A stretch of DNA of 64,000 nt from an uncultured Paracoccaceae bacterium (GTDB taxonomy: Bacteria; Pseudomonadota; Alphaproteobacteria; Rhodobacterales; Rhodobacteraceae). The stretch is taken from positions 167,751-231,750 of the forward strand of contig CATOSU010000007.1 of assembly GCA_951812615.1 (NCBI GenBank), in the 5' to 3' direction. Under the pieces are notes generated by a model. That model did no database searches, was not told the DNA's origin, and saw nothing but the letters and a program-made list of their open reading frames with translations. Below are positions 52,687 to 61,264 of the stretch, piece after piece. Both the position numbers and the translations under genes were made by a program. Position 1 is the first letter of the stretch. The number at the start of each line of letters is the position of its first letter.

Positions 52687-54234
52687 TCACCGCCCCTTGA
52701 AGAACCCACCGAGAATGCCGCGGACGATCCGGCGGCCGGTGGTGCCCTTGAGTTCCTTGATCAGTGCCTCGCTCATGGCCGAACCGATCGTGTCGGGCTG
52801 GCGCAGGCGGCGCGAGCTGGAGCGGGAAACGCGGGATCCCGAATACCGCCGCGCGGTGTTGAATTCGCGCGCCATCGGCGGCGCGTCTTCGTCCTCGGCC
52901 GCCTCTTCGGCGGCGGCGGCTTCGGTGGCGGCGGTTTGCGCCCGCTGGGTGAGGATTTCGTAGGCCGACCGGCGGTCCAGCGTCTTGTCGTATTTCCCGG
53001 CCATGTCCGAGGCCGCGAGCATCGCCTTGCGCTCGCCCGCATCAATCGGACCCAGCTGCGACGAGGGCGGTCGGATCAGCGTGCGCTCCACGATCCCGGG
53101 CACGCCCTTTTTCTGCAGCATCGAGGTGACGGCCTCACCAGTGCCAACCTCGCGGATCGCCTCTTCGGTCGAAAAGCGCGGGTTGGGGCGGTAGGTTTCG
53201 GCGGCAAGGCGCAGGTTCTTCTGATCCTTCGCCGTGAAAGCTCTGAGCGCGTGCTGAATGCGGTTGCCAAGCTGGCCGAGGATATCTTCGGGCACGTCGG
53301 CCGGGTTCTGGGTGATGAAGAACACGCCAACCCCCTTGGACCGGATCAGGCGTGCGACCTGTTCGACCTTGTCGACCAGCACCTTGGGCGCGTCGTCGAA
53401 CAACAGGTGTGCTTCGTCGAAGAAGAAGACCAGCTTCGGCTTGTCGGGATTGCCGACCTCGGGCAGTTCCTCGAACAATTCGCTCAGCAGCCAGAGCAGG
53501 AAGGTGGCGTAGAGGCCCGGGGCCGACATCAGCTGATCCGAGGCGAGGATATTGATCATCCCGCGCCCGTCCGGGGCGCAGCGCATCAGGTCAGAGAGCG
53601 CAAGCGCCGGTTCACCAAAGAGCTTGGCCGCGCCCTGATTTTCGATGACCAGCAGGCGACGCTGGATCGCCCCGATGGAGGCAACCGAGATATTGCCATA
53701 GCGCAGGCCCAGATGCGCCCGGTTTTCGCCGATCCAGACCAGTAGCGATTGCAGGTCCTTGAGGTCCAGCAGCGGCAGCCCCTCTTCGTCGGCCAGCCGG
53801 AAGGCAATGTTGAGAATGCCTTCCTGCGCTTCGCTCAGTTCCAGCAGCCGGGCCAGCAGCAGCGGGCCCATCTCGGCGACGGTGGTGCGGATCGGGTGGC
53901 CCTGCCCGCCGAAGAGATCCCAGAAGGTGACCGGGAAGGCGCCATAGGTAAAATCGTCGAACCCGATCTTGCCGTTGCGGTCCATGAACGGTTCATGCAG
54001 TTTTCCTTCCGGCGATCCGGCCTTGGCCAGCCCCGACAGGTCCCCCTTCACATCCGCCATAAACACCGGAACACCGGCGGCGGAAAAGCCCTCGGCGAGG
54101 ATCTGCAGGGTTACGGTTTTCCCGGTGCCCGTTGCCCCGGCGATCAGACCGTGCCGGTTTGAATATTTGAGCGCGAGCCATTGCTTTTCGCCATATGCAT
54201 CGCCGCCGCCTCCGACAAATACCCCGTCTTCCAT
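52687..54234 (-). CDS. HerA-like ATPase (DUF853)
   Basis: 515-residue helicase HerA-like/DUF853 protein. It has Walker A GATGTGKT (residues 33-40), Walker [14 protein letters not shown] near 275, and a conserved [30 protein letters not shown] sensor region (described in two parts: Gln and Asn of the QNP motif, then the [10 protein letters not shown] helix). The C-terminal tail is low-complexity, Glu/Ala/Arg-rich. The family is widespread but its cellular role is unclear. Confidence 0.88.
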   Translation of the reverse strand: MEDGVFVGGGGDAYGEKQWLALKYSNRHGLIAGATGTGKTVTLQILAEGFSAAGVPVFMADVKGDLSGLAKAGSPEGKLHEPFMDRNGKIGFDDFTYGAFPVTFWDLFGGQGHPIRTTVAEMGPLLLARLLELSEAQEGILNIAFRLADEEGLPLLDLKDLQSLLVWIGENRAHLGLRYGNISVASIGAIQRRLLVIENQGAAKLFGEPALALSDLMRCAPDGRGMINILASDQLMSAPGLYATFLLWLLSELFEELPEVGNPDKPKLVFFFDEAHLLFDDAPKVLVDKVEQVARLIRSKGVGVFFITQNPADVPEDILGQLGNRIQHALRAFTAKDQKNLRLAAETYRPNPRFSTEEAIREVGTGEAVTSMLQKKGVPGIVERTLIRPPSSQLGPIDAGERKAMLAASDMAGKYDKTLDRRSAYEILTQRAQTAATEAAAAEEAAEDEDAPPMAREFNTARRYSGSRVSRSSSRRLRQPDTIGSAMSEALIKELKGTTGRRIVRGILGGFFKGR

Positions 54235-54299
54235 GCCACCTACCCCGTTTCGTCCAAGCCGTTCTGATCAAACATACTTATTTAACTCGTTGCCGCCAT

Positions 54300-54389
54300 A
54301 GTCGATTGCGTTCGCCGGGCCGGTTCAGGCCGCCGGTGGATGGACTTCCTCCCTGTCGACTGGCCGTGTCTCCGGACACGGCCTTTTTT
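54300..54389 (+). ncRNA. Candidate small RNA 1
   Basis: A transcript ending at the terminator 54362-54389 would have no gene in it. Upstream of the terminator it carries a C-rich, anti-Shine-Dalgarno-like TTCCTCCCT (54347-54355), a feature of several alphaproteobacterial regulatory RNAs. The 5-prime end is not defined. Confidence 0.4.
54362..54389 (+). terminator. Rho-independent terminator without upstream gene
   Basis: Perfect stem GGCCGTGTC/GACACGGCC, TCCG loop, then six T. The only nearby gene (herA-like) is on the other strand and starts 130 bp away. Confidence 0.85.
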
Positions 54390-54431
54390 CCGGTCAACGG
54401 GTTCAATCCCTTGTGCTGGCAGGATTTTCAG

Positions 54432-54460
54432 TTGACGGATCGAATCCCCTCGCCTAACTT
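54432..54460 (+). promoter_or_regulatory. Sigma-70-like promoter of candidate small RNA 2
   Basis: -35 TTGACG (54432-54437), 17-nt spacer, -10 TAACTT (54455-54460). Transcription would start near 54467, about 70 nt before the second terminator. Confidence 0.5.
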
Positions 54461-54466
54461 GCCCCC

Positions 54467-54537
54467 AATAACTAAGTCGGCCAGTCCGACGGGGAGACAA
54501 AATAGTAAAAGAGAGCCTTTATTGGCTCTCTTTTTTT
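54467..54537 (+). ncRNA. Candidate small RNA 2 (about 70 nt)
   Basis: Predicted between the promoter at 54432-54460 and the terminator at 54507-54537. It has a 5-prime hairpin GTCGG-CCAGT-CCGAC, a purine-rich single-stranded linker (GGGGAGACAAAATAG), and a terminator hairpin with seven T. There is no start codon. It could instead be an attenuated leader of ialB. Confidence 0.5.
54507..54537 (+). terminator. Rho-independent terminator of candidate small RNA 2
   Basis: Stem AGAGAGCC/GGCTCTCT extended by AA/TT, TTTATT loop, seven T. One of the strongest terminators in the window. Confidence 0.9.
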
Positions 54538-54597
54538 GTGTCCGGCCGGTCCGCATTTTTGGATGGTTTTCACCGGCGGCGGCTGCAATAAGCGATG

Positions 54598-54613
54598 CGG
54601 ATGTCGACATCCG
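54598..54613. promoter_or_regulatory. Perfect 16-bp palindrome before ialB-like gene
   Basis: CGGATGTCGACATCCG, extended on both sides by AT after one mismatch. It lies 36 bp upstream of the start codon, so it could be an operator or a hairpin near the ribosome-binding site. Confidence 0.45.
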
Positions 54614-54649
54614 GATTCGAAAGACAACCGAAAAGAAGCGAGTCCCATC

Positions 54650-55237
54650 ATGCGCCGTATTCTGAATTTCACTTGTGCCGCCACTCTGGTTGCCGTCGCC
54701 GGGGCCGCGCAGGCCCAGACGCAGGACACAGGAACCACCGGTCCGACACTGGATCTGGGTCAGCCCGTTTCCGAAGGCCCGCGGCTGGGTGAACGGTATT
54801 CCAAGGAAACCTTCAACGACTGGGAACTGGCCTGTATCAAGACCGAGGCTGAGACCGATCCCTGCTCGCTGCTGCAGGTGCTGACCGACGAAGGCGGCAA
54901 TCCGATGGCCGAGTTTTCGCTGTTCCGGCTGCAAGAAGGTGGTCAGGCCGTGGCCGGTGCAACCGTGATCGTGCCGCTGGAAACCCTGTTGCCGGCGCAG
55001 CTGACCATTTCGGTCGATGGCGAGCCGGGCAAACGCTACAATTACACCTTCTGCAACCCAATCGGCTGCATCGCGCAGATCGGGTTCACGCAGGATGACG
55101 TGGACGCGTTCAAGCGCGGCGCGGCGGCGATCGTTTCACTGGTTCCGGCACCCGCGCCGGATCAGCAGATCAATCTGGAACTGTCGCTGAAAGGCTTTAC
55201 CGCCGGCTATGACGTCGTCGATATCGTCGAGAACTGA
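54650..55237 (+). CDS. Invasion-associated locus B (IalB) family protein
   Basis: 195-residue periplasmic protein. The signal peptide spans residues 1-22 (ATLVAVAGAAQA). The IalB-like core starts near residue 50 (FNDWELACIK), with two cysteine pairs (Cys62/Cys73 region and the FCNPIGCIAQIGF pair). IalB-family proteins are common in alphaproteobacteria including free-living ones; the name does not imply virulence. It is preceded by candidate small RNAs. Confidence 0.9.
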   Translation: MRRILNFTCAATLVAVAGAAQAQTQDTGTTGPTLDLGQPVSEGPRLGERYSKETFNDWELACIKTEAETDPCSLLQVLTDEGGNPMAEFSLFRLQEGGQAVAGATVIVPLETLLPAQLTISVDGEPGKRYNYTFCNPIGCIAQIGFTQDDVDAFKRGAAAIVSLVPAPAPDQQINLELSLKGFTAGYDVVDIVEN

Positions 55238-55280
55238 CCCTTGCAGGGGCCGCAGGACGGCCCCGGTAAACCCTCTTCCG

Positions 55281-56489
55281 TCAGATCCGGCGCAGGGCCA
55301 GTACCGCGTTCAGCCCGCCAAAGGCAAAGGCGTTGGACAGCGCAACATCGACCTTTGCTTCGCGTGCTTCGTTCGGGACGACGTCCAGCGCGCATTCCGG
55401 GTCAGGTTCCTCGTAGCCGATGGTGGGCGCGATGACCCCGTCGCGCAGCGCCATGATACAGGCCAGAAGTTCAACCGCGCCGGTTCCGCCGATCAGGTGG
55501 CCGTGCATGGACTTGGTCGATGACATCATCAGATCGTCGGCATGACGCCCGAAAACATCCGCAACCGCGGCACATTCGGTTTTATCATTGGCCGCTGTTC
55601 CGGTGCCATGCGCGTTGATATAGCCGACGGCTTCGGCAGCTATACGGGCATCCGCCAGCGCCCCGGACATGGCCCGCGCCGCGCCCTGTTTTGACGGCAT
55701 CACGATGTCGGCGGCGTCCGAAGACATGGCGAACCCGATCACCTCGCACAGGATGTCCGCGCCGCGGGCGGCGGCATGTTCATATTCCTCGAACACGAAG
55801 ATGCCTGCGCCTTCGCCCTGAACCATGCCATTGCGGTTGGCTGAAAACGGGCGGCAGGCATCCTTGGACATCACCCGCAGACCTTCCCACGCCTTGACCC
55901 CGCCGAAACACAGCATCGATTCCGAGCCGCCGGTGATCATCGCCGGGGCGGCGCCCGAACGCACCATCTGAAACGCCAGCGACATGGCGTGGTTCGACGA
56001 GGCGCAGGCGGTGGACACGGTAAAGGACGGGCCCTTGAGGTTGTATTCCATCGACACGTGGCTGGCGGCCGCGTTGTTCATCAGCTTGGGCACCACAAAG
56101 GGATGCACCCGGTTCTTGCCGTCCTCATAGACCGAACGGTAATTGTCGTCCCATGTCGACACCCCGCCACCGGCCGTGCCCAGCACCACCCCGGACCGCG
56201 CGGCATCCTCGCCGGAAAACTCGATCCCGGACTGCGTGATCGCCTCCTTGGCGGCGGTCAGCGTGAATTGTGTGAACCGGTCATAGAGCGAGATTTGCTG
56301 GCGGTTGAACCGGCTTTCGGCCGAGAACCCGCGCACCTGCCCGCCGATGCGGATTGCCAGCCGCTCCACGTCGCGGAAGTCGAGCTCGCCGATACCGCAG
56401 CGCCCCTCACGCATGGCGTCGAGCGTTTCAGGCACGTCATGGCCAAGCGCGTTGATCGTGCCGGTGCCTGTGATGACAACCCGTTTCAT
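55281..56489 (-). CDS. Beta-ketoacyl-ACP synthase (FabF-like)
   Basis: 402-residue condensing enzyme with an intact active site: Cys162 (VSTACASSNHA), His294 (NAHGTGT), Lys326 and His331 (TKSMHGHLIGG; the usual T before GH is H). It elongates an acyl chain on an acyl carrier protein. It lies directly downstream of a dedicated ACP and lpxD, so it is probably not the main FabF but one serving a special fatty acid, such as a long lipid A acyl chain. Confidence 0.92.
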   Translation of the reverse strand: MKRVVITGTGTINALGHDVPETLDAMREGRCGIGELDFRDVERLAIRIGGQVRGFSAESRFNRQQISLYDRFTQFTLTAAKEAITQSGIEFSGEDAARSGVVLGTAGGGVSTWDDNYRSVYEDGKNRVHPFVVPKLMNNAAASHVSMEYNLKGPSFTVSTACASSNHAMSLAFQMVRSGAAPAMITGGSESMLCFGGVKAWEGLRVMSKDACRPFSANRNGMVQGEGAGIFVFEEYEHAAARGADILCEVIGFAMSSDAADIVMPSKQGAARAMSGALADARIAAEAVGYINAHGTGTAANDKTECAAVADVFGRHADDLMMSSTKSMHGHLIGGTGAVELLACIMALRDGVIAPTIGYEEPDPECALDVVPNEAREAKVDVALSNAFAFGGLNAVLALRRI

Positions 56490-56516
56490 CGGCGCTGTGC
56501 CCTGTCCTTTCGCACC

Positions 56517-56774
56517 TCAGCCCTTCTCCGCAATCAGCTTTTCGATGCCGGCGATAATTGCCGCGACATTGGCGATGTCGAAATCGCTCTCGCCGGGATC
56601 ATTAGCGTTGAAGGGGACGGAAATGTCGAATTCTTCTTCGATCGCGAAGATGCTTTCGACCAGCCCGAGGCTGTCTATGCCCAGATCCTCGAGCGTGCTT
56701 TCGAGGCTCACGTCCGAAGGCTCCAGAACCGCCTGTTCCGCGATGATGGCAATGACCTTGTCCTGGATGCTCAT
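56517..56774 (-). CDS. Acyl carrier protein (specialised)
   Basis: 85-residue ACP with the phosphopantetheine site GIDSLGLVE (Ser35) and an acidic first half. The second half (EEFDISVPFNANDPGESDF) is closer to AcpXL-like carriers than to housekeeping AcpP. It is flanked by lpxD and a ketosynthase within under 30 bp on either side. Confidence 0.92.
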   Translation of the reverse strand: MSIQDKVIAIIAEQAVLEPSDVSLESTLEDLGIDSLGLVESIFAIEEEFDISVPFNANDPGESDFDIANVAAIIAGIEKLIAEKG

Positions 56775-56802
56775 GTCGCCCTCTTTTGTGGTTGGCGCAG
56801 AT

Positions 56803-57894
56803 TTAGTCGCTGGGACCGTCTTTGAAAACCGCCTTTTGCAGCGCTGCGACCTGACGCATCAGACGCGGCAGCCGCCGCTGTGCCTTGTAGATCTCGGTGT
56901 GCAGGTCCATCCGGACCGCGGGATAGCCCATCATCACCCGGCCCGGCGGCACGTTCGATGTCGCCTTTGTTGCGCCCGACAGGATCGCGCGTTCCCCGAC
57001 GCTGGTGTTGTCGGCCACGCCGACCTGACCGCCGAGAACGGCGAAATCGCCGATAACCACTGATCCCGACAGGCCCACCTGCCCGCACAGCAGGCAATGC
57101 CGCCCGATCCGCGCGTTGTGTCCGATATGCACGAGGTTATCGAGCTTGGTGCCCTCGCCGATCGTAGTGTCGCGGATGGTGCCATTGTCAATCGCGCAGT
57201 TTGCACCGATTTCCACATCGTCCGCGATGGTCACCGCGCCCAGCGAATGGATGCGGATATAGGGCTGTGCTTCTGCGTCAACGGCCGTGCCCATCGTCTG
57301 ACGTGCGGCCTCAGAGGTGGAAACTTCGGGTGTGACATAGGAAAACCCGTCCGCCCCGATGCGCGTGCCCGGCTGACAGATGAATCGCGCGCCGATCGAG
57401 ACCCGCGCACCGATGCTGACGGAATCGCGGATAAAGGCGTCTTCGCCGATGGTCGCGTCCAGCCCGACCACACAGTTCGGCCCGAGCACCGACCGGTCGC
57501 CGATCTGTGCATTCGGCCCGACATAGGATCCGGCGCCGATGCTGACATCCTTGCCGATCCTGGCCGAAGGTTCGATCACCGCGGTGGGATGGATGCCGCC
57601 GCCCAGCCCCTGACCGGGATCGAACATTTGCGACAGGCCCGACAATGCCAGCCGGGGCCGGTGCACGAACAGCGCGGCCTGCAGCCCCATCGCCTCCCAA
57701 TCGGCCCCTTGCCACAACAGGGCGGCCCGGGCCGCCCCCTGCCCCAGCGTTTCTGCGTATTTCGGCGACATGGCAAGCGCCAGCTCGCGCGGCCCGGCAT
57801 CGGCCGGTTCGGCGGCGGCATCGATCGGCACGGACAGATCGCCCCGGGCCTCAAGGCCCAGAGCGTCGGCGATTTCCTGGATGGTGTGGCTCAT
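56803..57894 (-). CDS. lpxD: UDP-3-O-(3-hydroxyacyl)glucosamine N-acyltransferase
   Basis: 363-residue LpxD of lipid A synthesis. An N-terminal uridine-binding domain (about 1-100) precedes a left-handed beta helix of many IG-x-x hexapeptides. The catalytic His lies in VHIGHNARIGRHC. The length is typical. It lacks the usual bamA-fabZ-lpxA neighbours and sits with an ACP and ketosynthase, so it may be a second, specialised LpxD. Confidence 0.93.
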   Translation of the reverse strand: MSHTIQEIADALGLEARGDLSVPIDAAAEPADAGPRELALAMSPKYAETLGQGAARAALLWQGADWEAMGLQAALFVHRPRLALSGLSQMFDPGQGLGGGIHPTAVIEPSARIGKDVSIGAGSYVGPNAQIGDRSVLGPNCVVGLDATIGEDAFIRDSVSIGARVSIGARFICQPGTRIGADGFSYVTPEVSTSEAARQTMGTAVDAEAQPYIRIHSLGAVTIADDVEIGANCAIDNGTIRDTTIGEGTKLDNLVHIGHNARIGRHCLLCGQVGLSGSVVIGDFAVLGGQVGVADNTSVGERAILSGATKATSNVPPGRVMMGYPAVRMDLHTEIYKAQRRLPRLMRQVAALQKAVFKDGPSD

Positions 57895-57924
57895 GCAGTC
57901 CCCCGGTCTATCCGGGGACAGGGA

Positions 57925-59544
57925 TTATCCCTGAACGTCGTTCAACGCCACCCCTGCCTCGACCAAGGCATCCCAAATCCGCCCATCGCGGCCATAGATG
58001 TCGCGGCGGTATTCGATCCGGCCATCGATGGTGGTGAACGCGGTGCGGTAGATCAGGTGCACCGGCAGCGGCTCATCCAGCGGCACCTTGGTCTCGGCTC
58101 CGGTTTCAAGGATGTTGTGGAAATAGGGTTTGGGATCCGCCACCTGCCGCGACAGCAGTTCATAGGCAAAGTCGAACGGGTCGGCCAGACGGATGCAGCC
58201 GTGCGAAAAGGCCCGCACCTCGCGCTTGAACAGCGCCTTTTGCGGCGTGTCGTGCAGATAGATGTTGTGCTTGTTCGGGAACATAAACTTGACGCGGCCA
58301 AGCGCGTTGCGCGCGCCCGGCGGCTGACGCATGTCAAAGGGGAAGCTGCGCGACGAGTATTGCGAGAAATCGACCGCGGACCGGTCCACCCGGCGCCCGC
58401 GCGAGTCGGTGATGATCAGATGACCGGCGGCGTTGGGATTGTTGCGCAGGGCCGGCAGATATTCCTTGGTGATGATCGACCGCGGCACATGCCAGCTGGG
58501 ATTGATGATCATGTGCTCCATCGTGTCGGAGAATTCCGGGCTGCGATGGCTGGGCCGGTTCTTGCCGACAACCGACCGGGTCTGGAACGTGACCGAACCG
58601 TGATCGACGATCTTGGCATGGAAATCGGTAAGATTGACCTTCACGTGCCGGTCGCCCAGATCGCGGTTCAGCCAGCGTTCGCGCTCCATCGCGACCAGAA
58701 CCGCGCGCAGCCGCTTCTCGACCGATACGTTGATTTCCTCGATGGTGCCTTTGCCGGCGACGCCATCGACCTCCAAGCCATGCGCGCGCTGGAAACCTGC
58801 GACCGCCTTTTCCATTTCGGCGTCATAGGTCCGCGTGGCGCTGCGGCCCATATATCCCATCCGCTGCAGCCGGTTGCGCAGCGCAACAACGGCGTCGCCG
58901 GTATGGCCCGGCTTCAGCGCGCCACCCGGCACCCGTGGTCCCCAGCCGCCGGTCTCGACCAGACGCTCCAGCTTGAGCCGCGCCTTCATCAGCGCGCGGT
59001 ATTCGCGGGTCTGCGGCGGAAGCGTGTCGATAAAGGCAGCCGGATCGCTTGCGGCGAACTCGGTCAGTTGCTCGGTCCGGTCGCGGTACAGGACTTCGCG
59101 CACCAGCCCGGCATCCACCTTCAGCGGGGTCAGGATGCCGTTTTGCACGTCGCGGGCATGTTTCAGGAAGGCCTGGCTGAGCTGAACCTCCAGCATACCC
59201 AGATCGCGTGTGGTTCTTGCGGCGGTCAGGCTGTCCAGCAGGCCGTCCACGTCATAGCGGCTTTCAGGCAGCGCGTGCACATAGGTGTCCGACAGCGCAT
59301 CGATCAGCGCCGCGCGACGCTGGCGGTCGGCCTCTCCGCTGCCGGTCCAGATCGGGGTATAATCGCTCTGACGGTAAAACGCGGCAACGCCCTCGTCCTC
59401 CCACGCGGCTTCGGCAATGGCCTGTTTGAACGCAGTGACCTGCGCCTCGGCCTTCAGCGGCACCAGCGAAAAGGCCGACAGGGCAAGGGCCGCGATCGTG
59501 CCCAGAAAACAGGACCGGAGCGAGGGGAAAGGAACGCGGATCAT
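57925..59544 (-). CDS. L,D-transpeptidase (YcbB-like)
   Basis: 539-residue YcbB/LdtD-type enzyme that makes 3-3 peptidoglycan cross-links. The signal peptide spans about residues 1-35, a peptidoglycan-binding domain about 212-270, and the YkuD catalytic domain about 300-480 with SHGCIRL (His448, Cys450). The start at 59544 follows AAGAGGCG at 8 nt. It is divergent from a MepK-like peptidase and upstream of lpxD, forming an envelope cluster. Confidence 0.94.
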   Translation of the reverse strand: MIRVPFPSLRSCFLGTIAALALSAFSLVPLKAEAQVTAFKQAIAEAAWEDEGVAAFYRQSDYTPIWTGSGEADRQRRAALIDALSDTYVHALPESRYDVDGLLDSLTAARTTRDLGMLEVQLSQAFLKHARDVQNGILTPLKVDAGLVREVLYRDRTEQLTEFAASDPAAFIDTLPPQTREYRALMKARLKLERLVETGGWGPRVPGGALKPGHTGDAVVALRNRLQRMGYMGRSATRTYDAEMEKAVAGFQRAHGLEVDGVAGKGTIEEINVSVEKRLRAVLVAMERERWLNRDLGDRHVKVNLTDFHAKIVDHGSVTFQTRSVVGKNRPSHRSPEFSDTMEHMIINPSWHVPRSIITKEYLPALRNNPNAAGHLIITDSRGRRVDRSAVDFSQYSSRSFPFDMRQPPGARNALGRVKFMFPNKHNIYLHDTPQKALFKREVRAFSHGCIRLADPFDFAYELLSRQVADPKPYFHNILETGAETKVPLDEPLPVHLIYRTAFTTIDGRIEYRRDIYGRDGRIWDALVEAGVALNDVQG

Positions 59545-59892
59545 GGAAAGAACGCCTCTTAACTCTGCTGAAATCAATTTGGTCTACGTTTCAGAAGCGA
59601 AACGGCCATGTCCATTCACATTTGCTTCAATGGCGTCTCGCAGCCGGAAATGATGCCAAGTTGCATCGTTTTTGAAGCCTCCGGCACCTCGGTCAAAGGG
59701 GAAAAAACCGTGATACAATCCAGATTTGCGCGAGATTTCGCCTAAAATCCACCGATTCTCCAATGGGGAAAAAATCGAAGCTTGGCTCATGATTCGAGCT
59801 GTGCAATAAATCCGCGCATCTGGGGATGGAATGTAAAAGGCTCGTAACATCGGGCTACGGCAGGACTCTAACGTACGGGACGAAACGGGAAT
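59545..59892. other. Divergent intergenic region, transpeptidase/MepK
   Basis: 348 bp with no gene seen on either strand. It is more AT-rich than its surroundings (59690-59800). An imperfect inverted repeat CGTTTC-AGAAG-CGAAACG lies at 59587-59604. It must contain both divergent promoters; I see no clear consensus. Confidence 0.4.
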
Positions 59893-60462
59893 ATGGCAGA
59901 AATCGATGGGTTGGGTTTTTCCCGACGCGCTATTCTTGCGGCCTTCGCGGCGACAGCCGTAACAGCAGCCCCCACCTTCTCAAAGGCAGCCGGGTTTCTC
60001 CGCGGTGGCGGTGACATCCGCCGGGTTAGGATGTATTCGGGCCGCACCGGTGAGCGGCTGGATATGATCTATTGGATCGAAGGCAAGTACCTTCGAGATT
60101 CTGTCAAGGAAATCAATCACTTCATGCGCGACTGGCGCACTGATCAGTCCTACAAGATGGACCTGCGCACCGTCGATATCATGGCCGCGGCGCATAACCT
60201 GTTGGATGTGAACGAACCCTATATGCTGTTGTCGGGCTACCGCAGCCCGGAAACCAATGCCATGCTGCGCCGCCGGTCGCGCGGTGTCGCCAAAAACTCG
60301 CTGCACATGAAGGGTCAGGCTGCTGACCTGCGGCTGGGATCGCGTTCTGTGTCTCAGGTCGCGCGGGCCGCGCGGGCCTGCAAGGGCGGCGGTGTCGGCA
60401 CCTACAGCCGGTCCAATTTCGTCCACATGGATTGCGGCCAGGTGCGCAGCTGGGGCGGCTGA
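59893..60462 (+). CDS. YcbK/MepK-like M15-fold murein peptidase (DUF882), Tat-exported
   Basis: 189 residues. It has a Tat signal FSRRAILAAFAATAV (Arg11, Arg12) with a cut near residue 32. The LAS-type zinc site is His138 and Asp145 (HMKGQAAD) plus His178 (VHMD), with SGYRSPETN upstream. MepK in E. coli cuts 3-3 cross-links, which matches the divergent L,D-transpeptidase that would make them. A strong terminator follows. Confidence 0.93.
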   Translation: MAEIDGLGFSRRAILAAFAATAVTAAPTFSKAAGFLRGGGDIRRVRMYSGRTGERLDMIYWIEGKYLRDSVKEINHFMRDWRTDQSYKMDLRTVDIMAAAHNLLDVNEPYMLLSGYRSPETNAMLRRRSRGVAKNSLHMKGQAADLRLGSRSVSQVARAARACKGGGVGTYSRSNFVHMDCGQVRSWGG

Positions 60463-60493
60463 CCGCTGCACCAACGTTTTTTTTCGAGTTTGC

Positions 60494-60518
60494 GGGGCCT
60501 TCGGGCCCCTTTTGTTTT
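60494..60518 (+). terminator. Rho-independent terminator after MepK-like gene
   Basis: GGGGCC-TTCG-GGCCCC with a stable UUCG tetraloop, followed by TTTTGTTTT. It starts about 30 bp after the stop. Confidence 0.9.
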
Positions 60519-60613
60519 GCCCTGACGTGCATTTGACCGGGTCGGTCGCAAAACCTCTCCCACCGGGGCGTGCATGGCACTAGACTGCGCCCGAACCCGG
60601 TCAGGAGCGCCCT

Positions 60614-61261
60614 ATGTCAGAACCCATCCATGTCGATATCGTGTCCGACGTCGTGTGCCCGTGGTGCATTGTCGGGTTTCTGCAATTGCAGGCGGCCTGT
60701 CACAGCGCGCAGATCGGGTGCGAGGTGCACTGGCATCCATTCGAACTGAACCCGCAGATGCCGGCGGAAGGTCAGGATCTGCGCGAGCATCTGGAACAGA
60801 AATACGGCACCACCAAGGATCAGAGCCGCAAGACACGCGACATGCTGATTTCGCTTGGAGACGCCTTAGGTTTCACATTCACTTACTCCGATAATCTGCG
60901 GATGCATAACACTTTTCTCGCCCATCAGCTGATCCGGATCGCAGGCTTTCAGGGGCGCGCGCATCAGACTAAGATGGCGCTGTTCAAGGCCCACTTCACC
61001 GACAACCGCGCCATTGGCGACATCGAAACCCTGGCCGATATCGGCGCCGAAGTCGGGCTGAAACGGAAAGAGGTTGCGCAGGCGCTGCGTGACGGGGCAC
61101 AGGCCGACGATGTCCGGCAGGAAGAAGAGTATTGGATCGAACAGGGCATTTCCGGCGTTCCGGCGATGATCTTTGACGGCAAATACCTGATCACCGGCGC
61201 GCAGGGGCCGGAAAACTATGCGCGTATCCTGCGGCAGGTGGTGGAAAAACGCGCGGCCTGA
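60614..61261 (+). CDS. DsbA-family oxidoreductase (FrnE-like)
   Basis: 215 residues without a signal peptide. It has a thioredoxin-fold active site CPWC (Cys15, Cys18) and the cis-Pro region GISGVPAMIFDGKYLITGAQ at about 178-197, typical of the cytosolic FrnE/HCCA-like branch. It probably acts as a cytosolic disulfide isomerase or glutathione-linked enzyme. GGAGCG precedes the ATG. It converges on the amidase gene. Confidence 0.93.
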   Translation: MSEPIHVDIVSDVVCPWCIVGFLQLQAACHSAQIGCEVHWHPFELNPQMPAEGQDLREHLEQKYGTTKDQSRKTRDMLISLGDALGFTFTYSDNLRMHNTFLAHQLIRIAGFQGRAHQTKMALFKAHFTDNRAIGDIETLADIGAEVGLKRKEVAQALRDGAQADDVRQEEEYWIEQGISGVPAMIFDGKYLITGAQGPENYARILRQVVEKRAA

Positions 61262-61264
61262 ATT

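Larger units (their letters stand above)
54235..54649. other. Intergenic region with two orphan terminators
   Basis: Divergent gap between herA-like and ialB-like genes. No protein gene is visible. It contains two strong rho-independent terminators on the plus strand, a consensus-like promoter between them, and a 16-bp palindrome before ialB. This is best explained by one or two small RNAs. Confidence 0.6.

Noticed and set aside
54390..54425. tRNA-like GGTTCAATCC stretch
   Set aside because: The flanking bases do not form a T-arm stem and no acceptor or anticodon arm is present.
57097..59562. 821-codon open frame on the plus strand across lpxD and the L,D-transpeptidase
   Set aside because: Antisense to two strongly supported genes. 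Its translation is rich in His, Arg, Gln and Gly with no domains, as expected for a shadow frame in GC-rich DNA.
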